Shown: positions 26,669-36,102 of the stretch, in pieces
How positions within the stretch are numbered: the stretch's first letter is position 1
Layout: each line of letters starts with the position of its first letter
From: Emergencia sp. 1XD21-10
GTDB lineage: Bacteria; Bacillota; Clostridia; Peptostreptococcales; Anaerovoracaceae
NCBI RefSeq assembly: GCF_009936045.1
Contig: NZ_QWEQ01000012.1
Span: forward strand, 100,849 to 164,848
Direction of reading: 5' to 3'
Length of the DNA: 64,000 nt
The notes under the pieces: model-generated
The model's input: only the letters and a program-made list of their open reading frames with translations
Told to the model about the DNA's origin: nothing
Databases searched by the model: none
Position numbers and translations under genes: made by a program

Positions 26669-27103
26669 ATGGATAGGGCACAGCAACTGCGGGAAATCAG
26701 GGAAGCGATTGATACAGGCAGACTGACTCTGCAGTACTTAAATCGCGCAAGAGATGAACTGAGTGCAGCCTCCGGCTTTGGAATTGCTGATATGTTGGGC
26801 TTTGACCTGATTGGAGGAATCGGCAAACACATGAAGATGGGGAGTGCAAAGCGGGAATTGGAATCAGCAAAACGGCAGGTAATGGTCTTTCAGAGAGAAT
26901 TGAAAGACGTCAGTGGAATATTGGATTTCCAGATTGATATTGGAGGATTTCTAACTTTTGCCGATTTTTTCTTCGACGGAATTTTGGCAGATGTGTTTGT
27001 CCAGTCTAAGATCAGCCAGGCGAAGGAGCAGGTGGATCAGGCGATTTGGCAAGTGAACAGAATTATAGAGGATTTGCTGCGCATGGAGCAACAGGCTCTG
27101 TAA
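26669..27103 (+). CDS. Helical protein of unknown function
   Basis: The protein has 144 residues from the ATG at 26669, with GGAGGG 5 bases upstream; an earlier ATG at 26588 lies inside the previous gene. It starts with a helix (QQLREIREAIDTGRLTLQYL), then a glycine-rich turn (ASGFGIADMLGFDLIGGIGK), a central helix and a C-terminal coiled coil (KISQAKEQVDQAIWQVNRII). No membrane helix is certain; GGFLTFADFFFDGI is moderately hydrophobic. I do not recognise a family. It sits 16 bases after the ArsC-like gene and 22 before the ATPase gene, so it may act with either. Confidence 0.55.
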   Translation: MDRAQQLREIREAIDTGRLTLQYLNRARDELSAASGFGIADMLGFDLIGGIGKHMKMGSAKRELESAKRQVMVFQRELKDVSGILDFQIDIGGFLTFADFFFDGILADVFVQSKISQAKEQVDQAIWQVNRIIEDLLRMEQQAL

Positions 27104-27125
27104 AAGGACATCAGGGGGACATATG

Positions 27126-27989
27126 ATGGTATATTTGAAAAACTTCAAACTGCCGGAAATGATAGCGGAAGAACTTTTTCTTAACGATATAAGGCAGACT
27201 TGTTATGACAGTTTTTACCCCTTTGGCATTTTTCCGCAGAAGGGGTTTTCTGCTGTAGATTTTGAACCGATTACCATATTTTATGGCAGCAATGGTTCGG
27301 GTAAGACGACCTTGCTCAATGTTATCGCTGAAGCCATAGGCGCACAGCGCAGCGCACCTTATAACAATAGCAGTTTTTTTGCGGATTTTTCCAGAATGTG
27401 TCAAGCAGAGTGGGAGTCTTACTATCAGGACAGCACCATTATCACCAGTGATGATGTTTTTGACTATCTCTTTGATCTGCGAGCCCTTAACCATGGTGTG
27501 GACACAAAACGAGAAGATCTGATGGAGGCATACAGACAGCTGCGGTGTGAGAAATTTCAGCTGAAAAGTCTTGACGACTATGAGAAACTGAAACAGGTTA
27601 ATTCCGCTCGGAGAAATACAAAGTCGGAGTTTATCAGGCAGAATATGCCGGGAAATGCCCGTGGGCGTTCCAATGGAGAAAGTGCATTTATGTACTTTAC
27701 AGAAAAGATAGAGGCAAACCAAATTTATCTTTTGGACGAGCCAGAAAACAGTTTGTCGGCAGCATATCAGCAGGAACTGACTGGATTTATTGAAGATTCA
27801 GCCAGGTTCTTTAATTGTCAGTTTATTATAGCGAGCCATTCGCCCTTTATTTTGGCGACCAAACAGAGCAAGATCTATGATCTTGATGCTCTGCCAGTTA
27901 CTGAGCGCAGATGGACTGAACTTGAGAATGTACGCAGATATTTCGAGTTTTTTAAGTCCCATGAAGAAGAGCTATTAGCAGAAACTTGA
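27126..27989 (+). CDS. AAA-family (ABC-type) ATPase
   Basis: The protein has 287 residues. The ATG at 27126 has the better distance (7 bases) to AGGGGG; 27123 is also possible. Walker A GSNGSGKTT (about 56-64) lies after FEPITIFY, Walker B IYLLDEPENSLS (about 199-210), and the switch His in IASHSPF. A short helical insert (about 85-180) replaces the long coiled-coil arm of SMC/RecF proteins. It resembles small AAA_21/AAA_23 ATPases that act with partner proteins, sometimes nucleases in defence systems; no such partner is obvious next to it. The stop codon overlaps the -35 box of the next promoter. Confidence 0.8.
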   Translation: MVYLKNFKLPEMIAEELFLNDIRQTCYDSFYPFGIFPQKGFSAVDFEPITIFYGSNGSGKTTLLNVIAEAIGAQRSAPYNNSSFFADFSRMCQAEWESYYQDSTIITSDDVFDYLFDLRALNHGVDTKREDLMEAYRQLRCEKFQLKSLDDYEKLKQVNSARRNTKSEFIRQNMPGNARGRSNGESAFMYFTEKIEANQIYLLDEPENSLSAAYQQELTGFIEDSARFFNCQFIIASHSPFILATKQSKIYDLDALPVTERRWTELENVRRYFEFFKSHEEELLAET

Positions 27990-28014
27990 CAACGACTTCC
28001 TGCGGGTGTAGAAT
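27986..28014 (+). promoter_or_regulatory. Consensus sigma-A promoter of the giant surface protein
   Basis: TTGACA (27986-27991), 17-base spacer, TAGAAT (28009-28014). The leader is about 130 bases and contains a hairpin GAAGCGA/TCGCTTC (near 28042-28080). The -35 box overlaps the stop codon of the ATPase gene. Confidence 0.8.
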
Positions 28015-28151
28015 AAAAATGATTTTTGATGAAAAAGAATGAAGCGAAGGAAGAGTTTGATATAGCGCTCCATCGCTTCTTACCATTCAAAAGTCTATTA
28101 ACTTAAGAAAGAAGTAAGAACTTACCAAAACGAAAAAGGGAGGCAAACCAA

Positions 28152-31100
28152 ATGAAACATTACAACAAGAAGCTTTTAGCTCGCATGTTGTGTCTGTTTT
28201 TCGTTTTCTCAGCATTCGGTGGTGGCTTGCTTTCTTCCGGAAAATGGCTGGGGGGGGGGTCAGTCCTATGCGACTGAGGCACCTTTAACTGAAGCCGAGC
28301 ACGAAGTGCAGCCGGAAGGCAGTGAAATACCGGATGAAAATGTTGATGCAGAGGGCGGCATTGTAGATGGCGCCGATGTTGACGTTGACAAAGAAACGGA
28401 AGATGTAGATGTGGCAGAAGTGGGTGAAGAGGAAGAAAATCAGACTGAGAGCGGTAAACGCATGGTTGCATTTTCTGATGACGGCATTGATCCACAGTCA
28501 AATGACACTGGTGCATTTAATGTAACCGGCGGTACATATGGCGTGGATTATGAGTATAAAGAAACTGTATATAATACGCAGGGATATGGAAATGCAGAAA
28601 ACACTGCTGATCAGTATGTGCCTACAGTAGGTAGTGTAGTGCCGCGAACATTTCAGGCACTTGTTATTAAAAAAGGCACACCATTGACGATATCCACTAG
28701 TGGTACGTCAAATGCAGGGATTTTTATTGAGGCAGGTGTGCATGCGGATTTAACCTTTGCAGGTGTAGATATTAATGCATACTATCCGGTAAATATCGTG
28801 ACAAATAAAGAGGATTTGAGTAATCCGACTTCTTTGCATTTGACCCTTGCCGATGGCAGTACGAATAGGCTCACTTGTAATAATAGCAATGGAAATATTC
28901 AGTCTCCGGGTATTCGCTGCGGAGAAGGTTCTAAATTGACCATTGACGATAGTCGTAGAAATGTAGATCAGAATGGACAATTTGTAGCGCCGAAAGATGG
29001 CAAAGTATCCAGAGATGCAGTTCTTGCTGATGGCACTGTGGTTAAGGCAGGCGATCGATTGACAATGCTGGATAGTGCCAATCCAGGTACTTTAGAAGTC
29101 AACGGCGGCCTTCGCGCATCAGCAATTGGAGGCGGTCCGATTGAAAACAGTGGAGATATGACCTTTAACGGCGGCGAGATTAAAGCATATGCCAACGGTC
29201 CGACAGAAAGCCGATATGGAGCGGGATGCGGCATCGGCGGCGGGCATGCCGGTGGTAGTACAGTGACTACGTTTAACGGCGGAGACATTGATGCAAAGGG
29301 TTCTTTTCATGGCGCGGGCGTTGGTGGCGGCTGCACCTATATAGGTGGGATGTCCAATGGAGCAGAAACCACCTATGCGTTTACAGATGCGATTTTATGT
29401 GAAACACCGAAGAGTACCATTGCTGGTGATATCAATATCAACGGTGGATTCCTCAAATCGGAGGGATTTGAGCATAGTAATGCGTTTGGTCAGGGATGCT
29501 CTGGAACCAATACTGGCAAGACCATTACGATTACTGGGGGCACATTGTTGCCGAAATCGCAGGCAGGCTGGTATGATATCGGTGGAGCAGGCGGTGACGT
29601 GGTTGTTACCGGCGGTTCGATTCGATTATCTGCACCGGGAAAATTCCAATGTAATGGTGGTACGGCTTATGGAGACTTAACGAAGAAAACAAGGGTCTTT
29701 GTAACAACTGTGAACTTATCTGGCGAAAAGATTAAGCACGAAATGGCAGATGGTACGACAAAGGAAGAGCTTATCGAAAATCATGCGATTACAGATTGGG
29801 AGTTATCGATTGGTGGTCAAAAATACGAATATGGTGCACCGTCTTTCTTTGATAACGGCAAACTATATCTATGGCTCCCATACGAATTTCAGGGAAAACC
29901 GGTTGCAGGGCAGGAAGTAAAAGTAAGCTTGAAGCCTGTAACAGTAGATGAAAATGGTAATGAAATCGTAATGGAGATAGAACCGCTTTTCATTAGTTCC
30001 GTTAAACCTACGGAGGATCCTAATGCAGCAGCACCTTTGAAACGATATGTAGACTTTGAATTGCCAGATGAATATAGTCAGGAGAAGATGACCAAAGATT
30101 ACGATGGCTTACCGTTTAATGCCATTGACGTATCAACGATTGAAAACGAAATCACAGATGCTTCTGGTAATGTCATCGATACGAAGATCGGACTTTATAC
30201 CGGAGAAATAGACAATAAATATTTAGATAATCCTTCAAAGGTGTCGTATAAGGCGCAGCGTTATGATAAACAGAATGGGAAACCGATTGAGCAAGAACAG
30301 CTGCTTGGAAATAAGCTGCCGGAAGACGCAGGTATTTTGAAATTTACGATGACCTCGACCCAATATTCTGACGGTACGCTTGCAGGCTATGAGAACTTTG
30401 CACAAAGTTACTGGGGGCATCGTGCAACAGGCTGGGCAATTATCAATAAGATTCCATCAGAAATTGCAGACGCGACTTATGATATCGAATATGGAGAAGA
30501 CCCGGCTACCCATGAAACCATTGTAACGAAGATGACCTTTAAAGCCAAGGCAAAACAGGGGGCAGCAAAGAGAAAACCTACCTGCAAAGCGCCAGATGGA
30601 TATATTCAGTTTTATGTCAACGGTGTAAAAGTTGGAGAGCCGATTAAAGCGAATGCAAAAACAGCAACGGAAGAAATCAACGGAGAAGAGTATGCATATG
30701 GCGTGATTGATAAAGTGATTTCTTTTAATACAGGTGCTTATCCAGCTATTCCGAAACTGGAATCCGGCAAGTTTGTAGTAGAAGCAAAATATACAGAAGG
30801 TTATAACTACGAAGAATCTTATTCTCTTGTCAAACCGGAAGAAAAGCCGGGTACACCAGGTGGCTCTGATACAGATGAGCCGACCAACTTCCCATTTGTA
30901 AATCCGCCAACTCCAGTGATTCCAAGTGCTGGCAGTGACCCGGATCATCCGGATGAAGAGCCGAAGGGAACTATCCTGGAGCCAGGTGAGATCGAGAGAA
31001 TCGAAGACGATGGTGATATTTTTAGATTGCATGGAAAAGTCAATGACAAAGTAAACCGGAAGACGGAAAAAGGTAAGACCGTTTTGAAGACTGAGTTGGT

Positions 31101-32406
31101 AAAATTTTTCAACGATAGGTATGTATTTATCGGCATTGACGGGCGTTTGCTGAAAGATGAAAAAGGAAATCCTTTAAAAGTTGCAGACGTTACAATTAGG
31201 GATGCAGATGGCAATGAAATTCAAGAGATTGATTTGTCTAAGCCTGGGAAATATGTAGTTACTACAACTGTTACCGATGCACAGGGAAACAAGACGACGA
31301 TTAATCTGGCGTACAATGTAATAAAGCCGATTATTCAGGATCCTGATCTTAATAAGGATACCAATGACGATGGAATTCCAGACATCAATATTGATACGGA
31401 TGACGATGGACTCCCTGATATTAACATTGATACCGATGGCGATGATAAGCCGGATATCAATATTGATACCGATGATGATGGTAAACCGGACGTCGACATT
31501 GATACCGATGGAGACGGCAAACCAGATATCAATAAAGACACCGATGGAGATGGCAAACCGGATGTAGATATTGACACCAACGGAGACGGCAAACCGGATA
31601 TCAATAAAGATACTGACGGAGACGGCAAACCGGATTTAGACATCGACACCAACGGAGATGGCAAACCGGATGTGAACGTTGATACCGATGGCGATGGAAA
31701 GCCAGATATTAACAAAGATACCGATGGAGACGGTAAACCGGATTTGGATATTGACACCAACGGAGATGGTAAACCGGATGTAAATGTAGATACCAATGGC
31801 GATGGAAAGCCAGACATTAACATCGATAAGGATGGGGACGGAAAGCCAGACATCAACATCGATAAAGATGGAGACGGAAAGCCAGACATCAACATTGATA
31901 AAGATGGGGACGGCAAACCGGACATTAACATCGATAAGGATGGAGACGGAAAGCCAGACATCAACATCGATAAAGATGGAGACGGAAAGCCAGACATCAA
32001 CATCGATAAGGATGGAGATGGCAAACCGGATATCAACATTGACACCAATGGAGATGGCAAACCGGATATCAACATCGATATTGATGGAGACGGTATTCCA
32101 GATATCAACATTGACACCGATGGAGATGGCATCCCAGATTTGAACGTGGATACGGATGGAGATGGTAAACCGGATGTCAATATCGACACTGATGGAGATG
32201 GCAAGCCAGATAAAAATATCAAATCTCCAGAAGATATTAAGAACATTATCAAGGAACAGAATCCTGAAACAGACGAGCTACCTTGGTGGATTCCAAGAAC
32301 TGGAGATACAGCTAATATGCTGCTCTGGGTTGCAGGACTTGCTGCTGCAGTGCTGGCACTTTGCGGCATGGTATTTGGAATCAGAAGAAAAAACGGTGTA
32401 AAATAA
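28152..32406 (+). CDS. Giant wall-anchored surface protein, frame broken at a G10 tract
   Basis: The best start is the ATG at 28152, after GGGAGG (28138-28143). It encodes a signal peptide (MKHYNKKLLARMLCLFFVFS, then AFGGGLLSS), but with ten G at 28250-28259 this frame ends at TGA soon after. The rest (from 28219, 1395 codons) is in the next frame. With nine G the two join as SSGKWLGGGQSYATEAP and give about 1417 residues. Order: acidic linker; beta-helix/right-handed repeat region with many GG(x)I units (about 120-430); immunoglobulin-like parts (about 430-1060); 24 units of DTDGDGKPDINI type that resemble calcium-binding thrombospondin type 3 repeats; then IPRTGD, a hydrophobic helix and RRKNGVK, a sortase anchor. 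Read as it stands, the gene is off, or starts at GTG 28219 without a signal. Confidence 0.85.
28250..28259 (+). repeat. G10 homopolymer, probable phase-variation tract
   Basis: Ten consecutive G lie between the signal-peptide codons and the main reading frame of the surface protein. Ten G put them out of frame, nine or twelve would join them. The next longest G run I noticed is seven (56137-56143, in the O-antigen-ligase-like gene, where it is in frame). Confidence 0.85.
31357..32220 (+). repeat. 24 tandem 36-bp repeats encoding 12-residue Asp-rich units
   Basis: The units keep strict 36-base phase from 31357. Each encodes a 12-residue D-x-D-G-D-G-x-P-D-x-N/D-x unit. Units 14-19 (31825-32040) are near-identical DKDGDGKPDINI copies, while those at the edges diverge, so the centre expanded most recently. 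Copy number can change without loss of frame. Confidence 0.93.
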
Positions 32407-32420
32407 ATCATTTATAACCT

Positions 32421-32457
32421 AAAGCTGCTGCACAGAAGTTGTGCGGCAGCTTTTTAA
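32421..32457 (+). terminator. Terminator of the giant surface protein gene
   Basis: AAAGCTGCTGCAC (32421-32433) pairs with GTGCGGCAGCTTT (32441-32453) with one G-U pair and a 7-base loop, followed by TTTT. Confidence 0.85.
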
Positions 32458-32472
32458 ATGAAGAAAAACTAC

Positions 32473-32533
32473 TTGACCTGTCGTAGTAGTTGTGCTATGA
32501 TTGGAACATAAAAGTACTACGACAGACGTAATA
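32473..32533 (+). promoter_or_regulatory. PadR-gene promoter with inverted-repeat operator
   Basis: TTGACC (32473-32478), 17-base spacer, TATGAT (32496-32501). TGTCGTAGTA (32479-32488, in the spacer) and TACTACGACA (32515-32524, around the start of transcription) are perfect inverted copies. The second copy is also half of a local palindrome with CGTAATA (32527-32533). A dimeric repressor bound here would block the promoter, which fits PadR autoregulation. Confidence 0.75.
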
Positions 32534-32553
32534 CTGGAAAGGAGGTCTGCCAG

Positions 32554-32889
32554 GTGATTAGCAGTGATGTGATTCGGGGCTATAATGATACCATGATTTT
32601 GTATCTTTTACGAGAGGCACCCTCTTATGGCTATGAGATTTCCAAACGGATTAAGGAACTGACCGAGGAGAAATATATTATCAAAGAAACTACCCTTTAT
32701 TCGGCATTTACCAGGCTTGAGAGGAACGGCTATGTAGAAGTTTTTGCAGGAAACAGCGCTAGCGGAGGAAAGCCCCGCACCTACTACCGCATTACAGAAG
32801 AAGGCAGAGCTTATTACAACGAAAAATGTCGGGAATGGCAGGTTACTAAAGAGGTTGTGGAGAAATTTATAATAGAGGAGGATGTGTAG
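32554..32889 (+). CDS. PadR family transcriptional regulator
   Basis: The protein has 111 residues from a GTG at 32554 with AAGGAGGT 8 bases upstream. The winged helix covers most of the protein (MILYLLREAPSYGYEISKRI, TTLYSAFTRLERNGYVE, KPRTYYRITEEGRAYY), with a short C-terminal helix. It probably represses itself and the next gene from the inverted repeats at 32479-32533. It differs from the PadR at 11713-12099, so the window has two such systems. Its stop overlaps the next start (GTGTAGTG). Confidence 0.88.
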   Translation: MISSDVIRGYNDTMILYLLREAPSYGYEISKRIKELTEEKYIIKETTLYSAFTRLERNGYVEVFAGNSASGGKPRTYYRITEEGRAYYNEKCREWQVTKEVVEKFIIEEDV

Positions 32890-33890
32890 TGGAAATTATT
32901 TTGAATTATTTAGAGAGCATGTTTGCTGAACTTGCGGATACAGGTGAAGTCAGAAGGGTAAAGCAAGAAATGGCTTTTATGATGGAGGAAAAATATACAG
33001 CATTGAAAGCTGAAGGTAAAAGTGAAAATGAAGCGATAGGCACAGTTATTGCAGAATTTGGCAGTGTAGATGAGCTGATTTGTGAGCTGGGCATTGATAA
33101 AAGCAAGAAGTCGCAGGAAAGTTGTTATTCGCATACTGAGGGAACATTTTCCGGGCGCAGAGTAACGAAAGAGGAGTGCAGAACTTATATTGCTTCCATG
33201 GAACGCTTGTCTCAGGGAATCGGGGCAGGAGTTATGCTAATCTTAGTATCTCTGATTTTTCCTGTCATGGGAGAAGAAATTTTCGGAGAGGAAAGAGGCA
33301 GCGCGCTGGGTGTGGTACTGATGTTTGTTCTGATTGCGGCTGCCGTAGTGCTGTTTATTATAAATGGTGTAGCTATGAGCAGGTTTGATTATCTGAAGAA
33401 AGAGAACCTTTCCTTAGATGAAAGTGCGATTCGTATGCTGGAGGATATGCAGCAGAAAGACAGACCGCAGTTTGCATCGAAAATTGCTGTCGGCGTACTC
33501 CTCTGTATTCTTTCTGTGATTCCGGTAATTCTCAACGAGTCGGTGCTTCACTTAGCAGAGAATATTCCGCCGTGCATTTTGTTTGTTATGGTTGGCAGCG
33601 GTGTTTACCTGCTTATTACTACAGGCGTTCCTTATGGCTGCTATAATGTGCTGATGCAGAGAGAAGACTATTCGCCGCAAATGAAAAAAGGGATGCGAAA
33701 AGGGGAGGACTTTGCAAACAGAATCGGCGGAATTTACTGGCCGTGTATTGTACTGATTTATCTAGTCTATAGTCTTCTCACCCACGATTGGGGCAGAAGC
33801 TGGATTATATGGCCGGCGGCGGGACTGTTTTTTGTAGTCATTATAGCTACTTACAGTGCTTTTTGTTCTGGCAAGGATAAGGACTTCTAA
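32889..33890 (+). CDS. HAAS-domain (permease prefix-like) membrane protein
   Basis: The protein has 333 residues from a GTG that overlaps the PadR stop. Residues 1-75 form a HAAS-like helical domain (LNYLESMFAELADTGEVRRV, then VIAEFGSVDELICELG). Membrane helices follow at about 112-132, 138-160, 197-217, 225-245, 275-292 and 300-325. This is a larger relative of the protein at 11303-11713. The family is taken to act with PadR in sensing envelope stress or exported antibiotics; no ABC exporter lies next to it. The 3' end overlaps the convergent gene by 44 bases. Confidence 0.75.
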   Translation: MEIILNYLESMFAELADTGEVRRVKQEMAFMMEEKYTALKAEGKSENEAIGTVIAEFGSVDELICELGIDKSKKSQESCYSHTEGTFSGRRVTKEECRTYIASMERLSQGIGAGVMLILVSLIFPVMGEEIFGEERGSALGVVLMFVLIAAAVVLFIINGVAMSRFDYLKKENLSLDESAIRMLEDMQQKDRPQFASKIAVGVLLCILSVIPVILNESVLHLAENIPPCILFVMVGSGVYLLITTGVPYGCYNVLMQREDYSPQMKKGMRKGEDFANRIGGIYWPCIVLIYLVYSLLTHDWGRSWIIWPAAGLFFVVIIATYSAFCSGKDKDF

Positions 33891-34368
33891 AAAGGCGACC
33901 ATAGGGAGCACAGATGGAACAGGCTGCAAAAAAGAGAAGCAGCAGAATCAGTACGGTGCCAGAAAGGAGCCTGATGGAAACCTTTCCTAAAAACTCCAGA
34001 GTCATGAGAGCGTGGGAGGAACTAAAGGCGATTACCACAGAAGCTGCAAAGATGCCGATATCTGCAGGAAGAAAATTTCTGCCACAGATGGCGGTATAGC
34101 TGTAAAAACATAATACGATGAATACGATCCCTGCAAGAAGCCCTATGGTTTTAGCAGGGATAAAATTTTGCGTAAACTGACCGTAATGAACGTACTCATT
34201 GAGGCTCCAAAGCAGAAACGGAGTCAGCAAAAGCTTTAAATGTTCGAAGACGCTTTCGTTTGTTGGAGCAAGAAAGGAAATCAGCAGACTGCGACCGGAC
34301 CACTCATAGGTAAAGTGGAGAAGTACACCCAGTCCGAAGGTAAAAAATATCCCGTAAATTTCAATCAA
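33847..34368 (-). CDS. DUF6512-like polytopic membrane protein
   Basis: The protein has 173 residues with five or so membrane helices (about 5-22, 43-60, 73-92, 104-122, 130-150). The motif LAPTNESVFEHLKLLLTPFL near residue 35 is typical of a small family of membrane proteins (DUF6512, assigned from memory). Function unknown. It converges on the HAAS gene with a 44-base overlap of the 3' ends, so its last codons are shared. An AAAAGAGGTG-like site (complement of about 34376-34385) precedes the start. Confidence 0.6.
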   Translation of the reverse strand: MIEIYGIFFTFGLGVLLHFTYEWSGRSLLISFLAPTNESVFEHLKLLLTPFLLWSLNEYVHYGQFTQNFIPAKTIGLLAGIVFIVLCFYSYTAICGRNFLPADIGIFAASVVIAFSSSHALMTLEFLGKVSIRLLSGTVLILLLLFFAACSICAPYGRLFRSPYPCQNKKHCK

Positions 34369-34482
34369 AATCAGTCACCTCTTTTTTATTATGTAGGAAA
34401 TATCCATTTTTCGATATTTCCGGAATATCAAGAAAGTCTACCTATGGATAGAATCGGCGCAGCCGACTTTCTTATTATATAT

Positions 34483-34511
34483 TTGATTTTATGCTGGGAT
34501 TGGTATAAAAT
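34483..34511 (+). promoter_or_regulatory. Promoter of metY
   Basis: TTGATT (34483-34488), 17-base spacer, TAAAAT (34506-34511), 35 bases before the ATG. Upstream AAGAAAGTC (34430-34438) and GACTTTCTT (34465-34473) form a hairpin between the divergent genes. No SAM or T-box riboswitch is visible. Confidence 0.6.
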
Positions 34512-34545
34512 AGAAGGCAAATATGTTTATTAAAGGAGTGAAATT

Positions 34546-35829
34546 ATGTCGGAGTATAAATTCAATACAAGCTGTATTCACAGCGGATATAAGGCAGAGA
34601 GTGGGAAACCGCAAGTATTGCCGATTGTCCAGAATAGCACTTACAGATACTATGATGCAGAAGATGTGGCTAAGCTTTTTGATTTAGAAAGTGCAGACTT
34701 TATGTATACCAGACTGGGAAGTCCAACCGTTAATGCGCTGGAAGAAAAGATGGCAGCGCTGGAGGGTGGAACCGCGGGTATTGCAACTAGTGCAGGACAG
34801 GCTGCAAACCTGATTACCATGCTGAATATTTGTGAAGCAGGCGATCATATTATCGCATGCGGAAATATTTATGGAGGCACATTTAACCTGTTTAACGTTA
34901 CTTTGAGAAAGATGGGGATTGAAACTACTTTCATCGATTACAACCTTTCCAAGGAAGAAATCGTAGCACAGGCAAAGCCTAATACTAAGGCAATTTTTGG
35001 CGAATCTTTAGGAAATCCTGCATTGACCGTTCTAGATATTGAAAAGTTTGCTGAGGCTGCTGGCGAGGTTGGCGTGCCTCTCGTGGTGGATAATACTCTG
35101 GCATCTCCATACCTGTGTCAGCCATTGAAGCATGGTGCAAATTTTGTAACCCACTCTACAACCAAGTGGGCAGACGGACATGCAACCAGTGTAGGGGGCA
35201 TGGTAATTGAAGGCGGTAATTTCGACTGGAATAAATATGCAGACAAGTATCCTGGCATGGTAGAACCGGATGAGAGCTATCACGGTTTGAAATACTTTGA
35301 GAAGTTTGGAAATCAGGCATTTTGTGTAAAGCTGAGAGCGCAGATGCTTAGAGATTTGGGCTGCACTATGGCACCTATGAATGCGTTTCTTACCTTCCAG
35401 GGACTGGATACTCTGCATCTTCGAATGGACAGACACAGCAGCAACGCTTTAGCTCTGGCACAGTTCCTTAAGAATCATCCAATGGTTGATTGGGTGAAAT
35501 ATCCGGGGCTGCCTGGTGATGAGGATTATGAAAGAGCACAGAAATATTTGCCAAAAGGTGCCAGCGGCGTACTTGCTTTTGGCGCAAAGGGCGGCAAGGC
35601 CGGCGGTGAAGAGGTGTTGAAAAATTTAAAACTGGCAAGTATCGTGGTGCATGTAGGCGATATTAGAACCAGTGTGCTGCATCCTGCGTCCACGACCCAC
35701 AGACAGCTTAGCGAAGAAGATCAGCTGGCTGGCGGTATCAAACCAGAGCTGATTCGTGTATCTGTAGGCTGCGAAGATATCGAGGATATCATTGCAGACT
35801 TTGATCAGGCGTTGAATGCACTGAAATAA
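34546..35829 (+). CDS. metY: O-acetylhomoserine sulfhydrylase (aminocarboxypropyltransferase)
   Basis: This 427-residue PLP enzyme of the Cys/Met metabolism family makes homocysteine from O-acetylhomoserine and sulfide. Motifs: YTRLGSPTVNALEEKMAALEGG (about 53), SAGQAAN, the PLP-stacking Tyr in GNIYGGT, VVDNTLASP (about 182) and the Schiff-base lysine in THSTTKWADGH (about 205). The length agrees with MetY rather than the shorter MetB/MetC. AAGGAG lies before the ATG. It stands alone, followed by a terminator; homoserine acetyltransferase is not in the window. Confidence 0.9.
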   Translation: MSEYKFNTSCIHSGYKAESGKPQVLPIVQNSTYRYYDAEDVAKLFDLESADFMYTRLGSPTVNALEEKMAALEGGTAGIATSAGQAANLITMLNICEAGDHIIACGNIYGGTFNLFNVTLRKMGIETTFIDYNLSKEEIVAQAKPNTKAIFGESLGNPALTVLDIEKFAEAAGEVGVPLVVDNTLASPYLCQPLKHGANFVTHSTTKWADGHATSVGGMVIEGGNFDWNKYADKYPGMVEPDESYHGLKYFEKFGNQAFCVKLRAQMLRDLGCTMAPMNAFLTFQGLDTLHLRMDRHSSNALALAQFLKNHPMVDWVKYPGLPGDEDYERAQKYLPKGASGVLAFGAKGGKAGGEEVLKNLKLASIVVHVGDIRTSVLHPASTTHRQLSEEDQLAGGIKPELIRVSVGCEDIEDIIADFDQALNALK

Positions 35830-35914
35830 TGTTGACAGCTGACGGGCTTTAGTACCGAATATTGATTTTTGAAAAAAAGGTATCAAAAGTGTGATAAAAA
35901 TTCAAGTGAATCTT

Positions 35915-35946
35915 AAAAATAGCGGCAAATTGTCGCTATTTTTTTG
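35915..35946 (+). terminator. Terminator of metY
   Basis: AAAAATAGCG (35915-35924) pairs with CGCTATTTTT (35934-35943), followed by more T. Confidence 0.85.
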
Positions 35947-36102
35947 TGAAGAAGGGTAGCAATTTGTCTGGATATAGGATATAATGGATAAAATGTAATA
36001 ATTTGTAACATAGCTTGAGCAAATTGTGAAATTTTGTTGTGATTTTGGCTAAAGAATTAGTACCTTATTTCAAAAAATCTTAAATAGGTACGAAAGGACA
36101 AT

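Noticed and set aside
31335..32411. Long minus-strand frame opposite the 36-bp repeats
   Set aside because: This is an effect of the repeat period (a multiple of three). The plus strand has clear domain structure.
33914..34533. Plus-strand frames opposite the DUF6512-like gene
   Set aside because: The minus strand has the membrane-protein pattern and conserved motif; the plus frames have no signals.
34369..34545. SAM riboswitch before metY
   Set aside because: The leader after the promoter is only about 30 bases and the hairpin upstream does not have the SAM fold.
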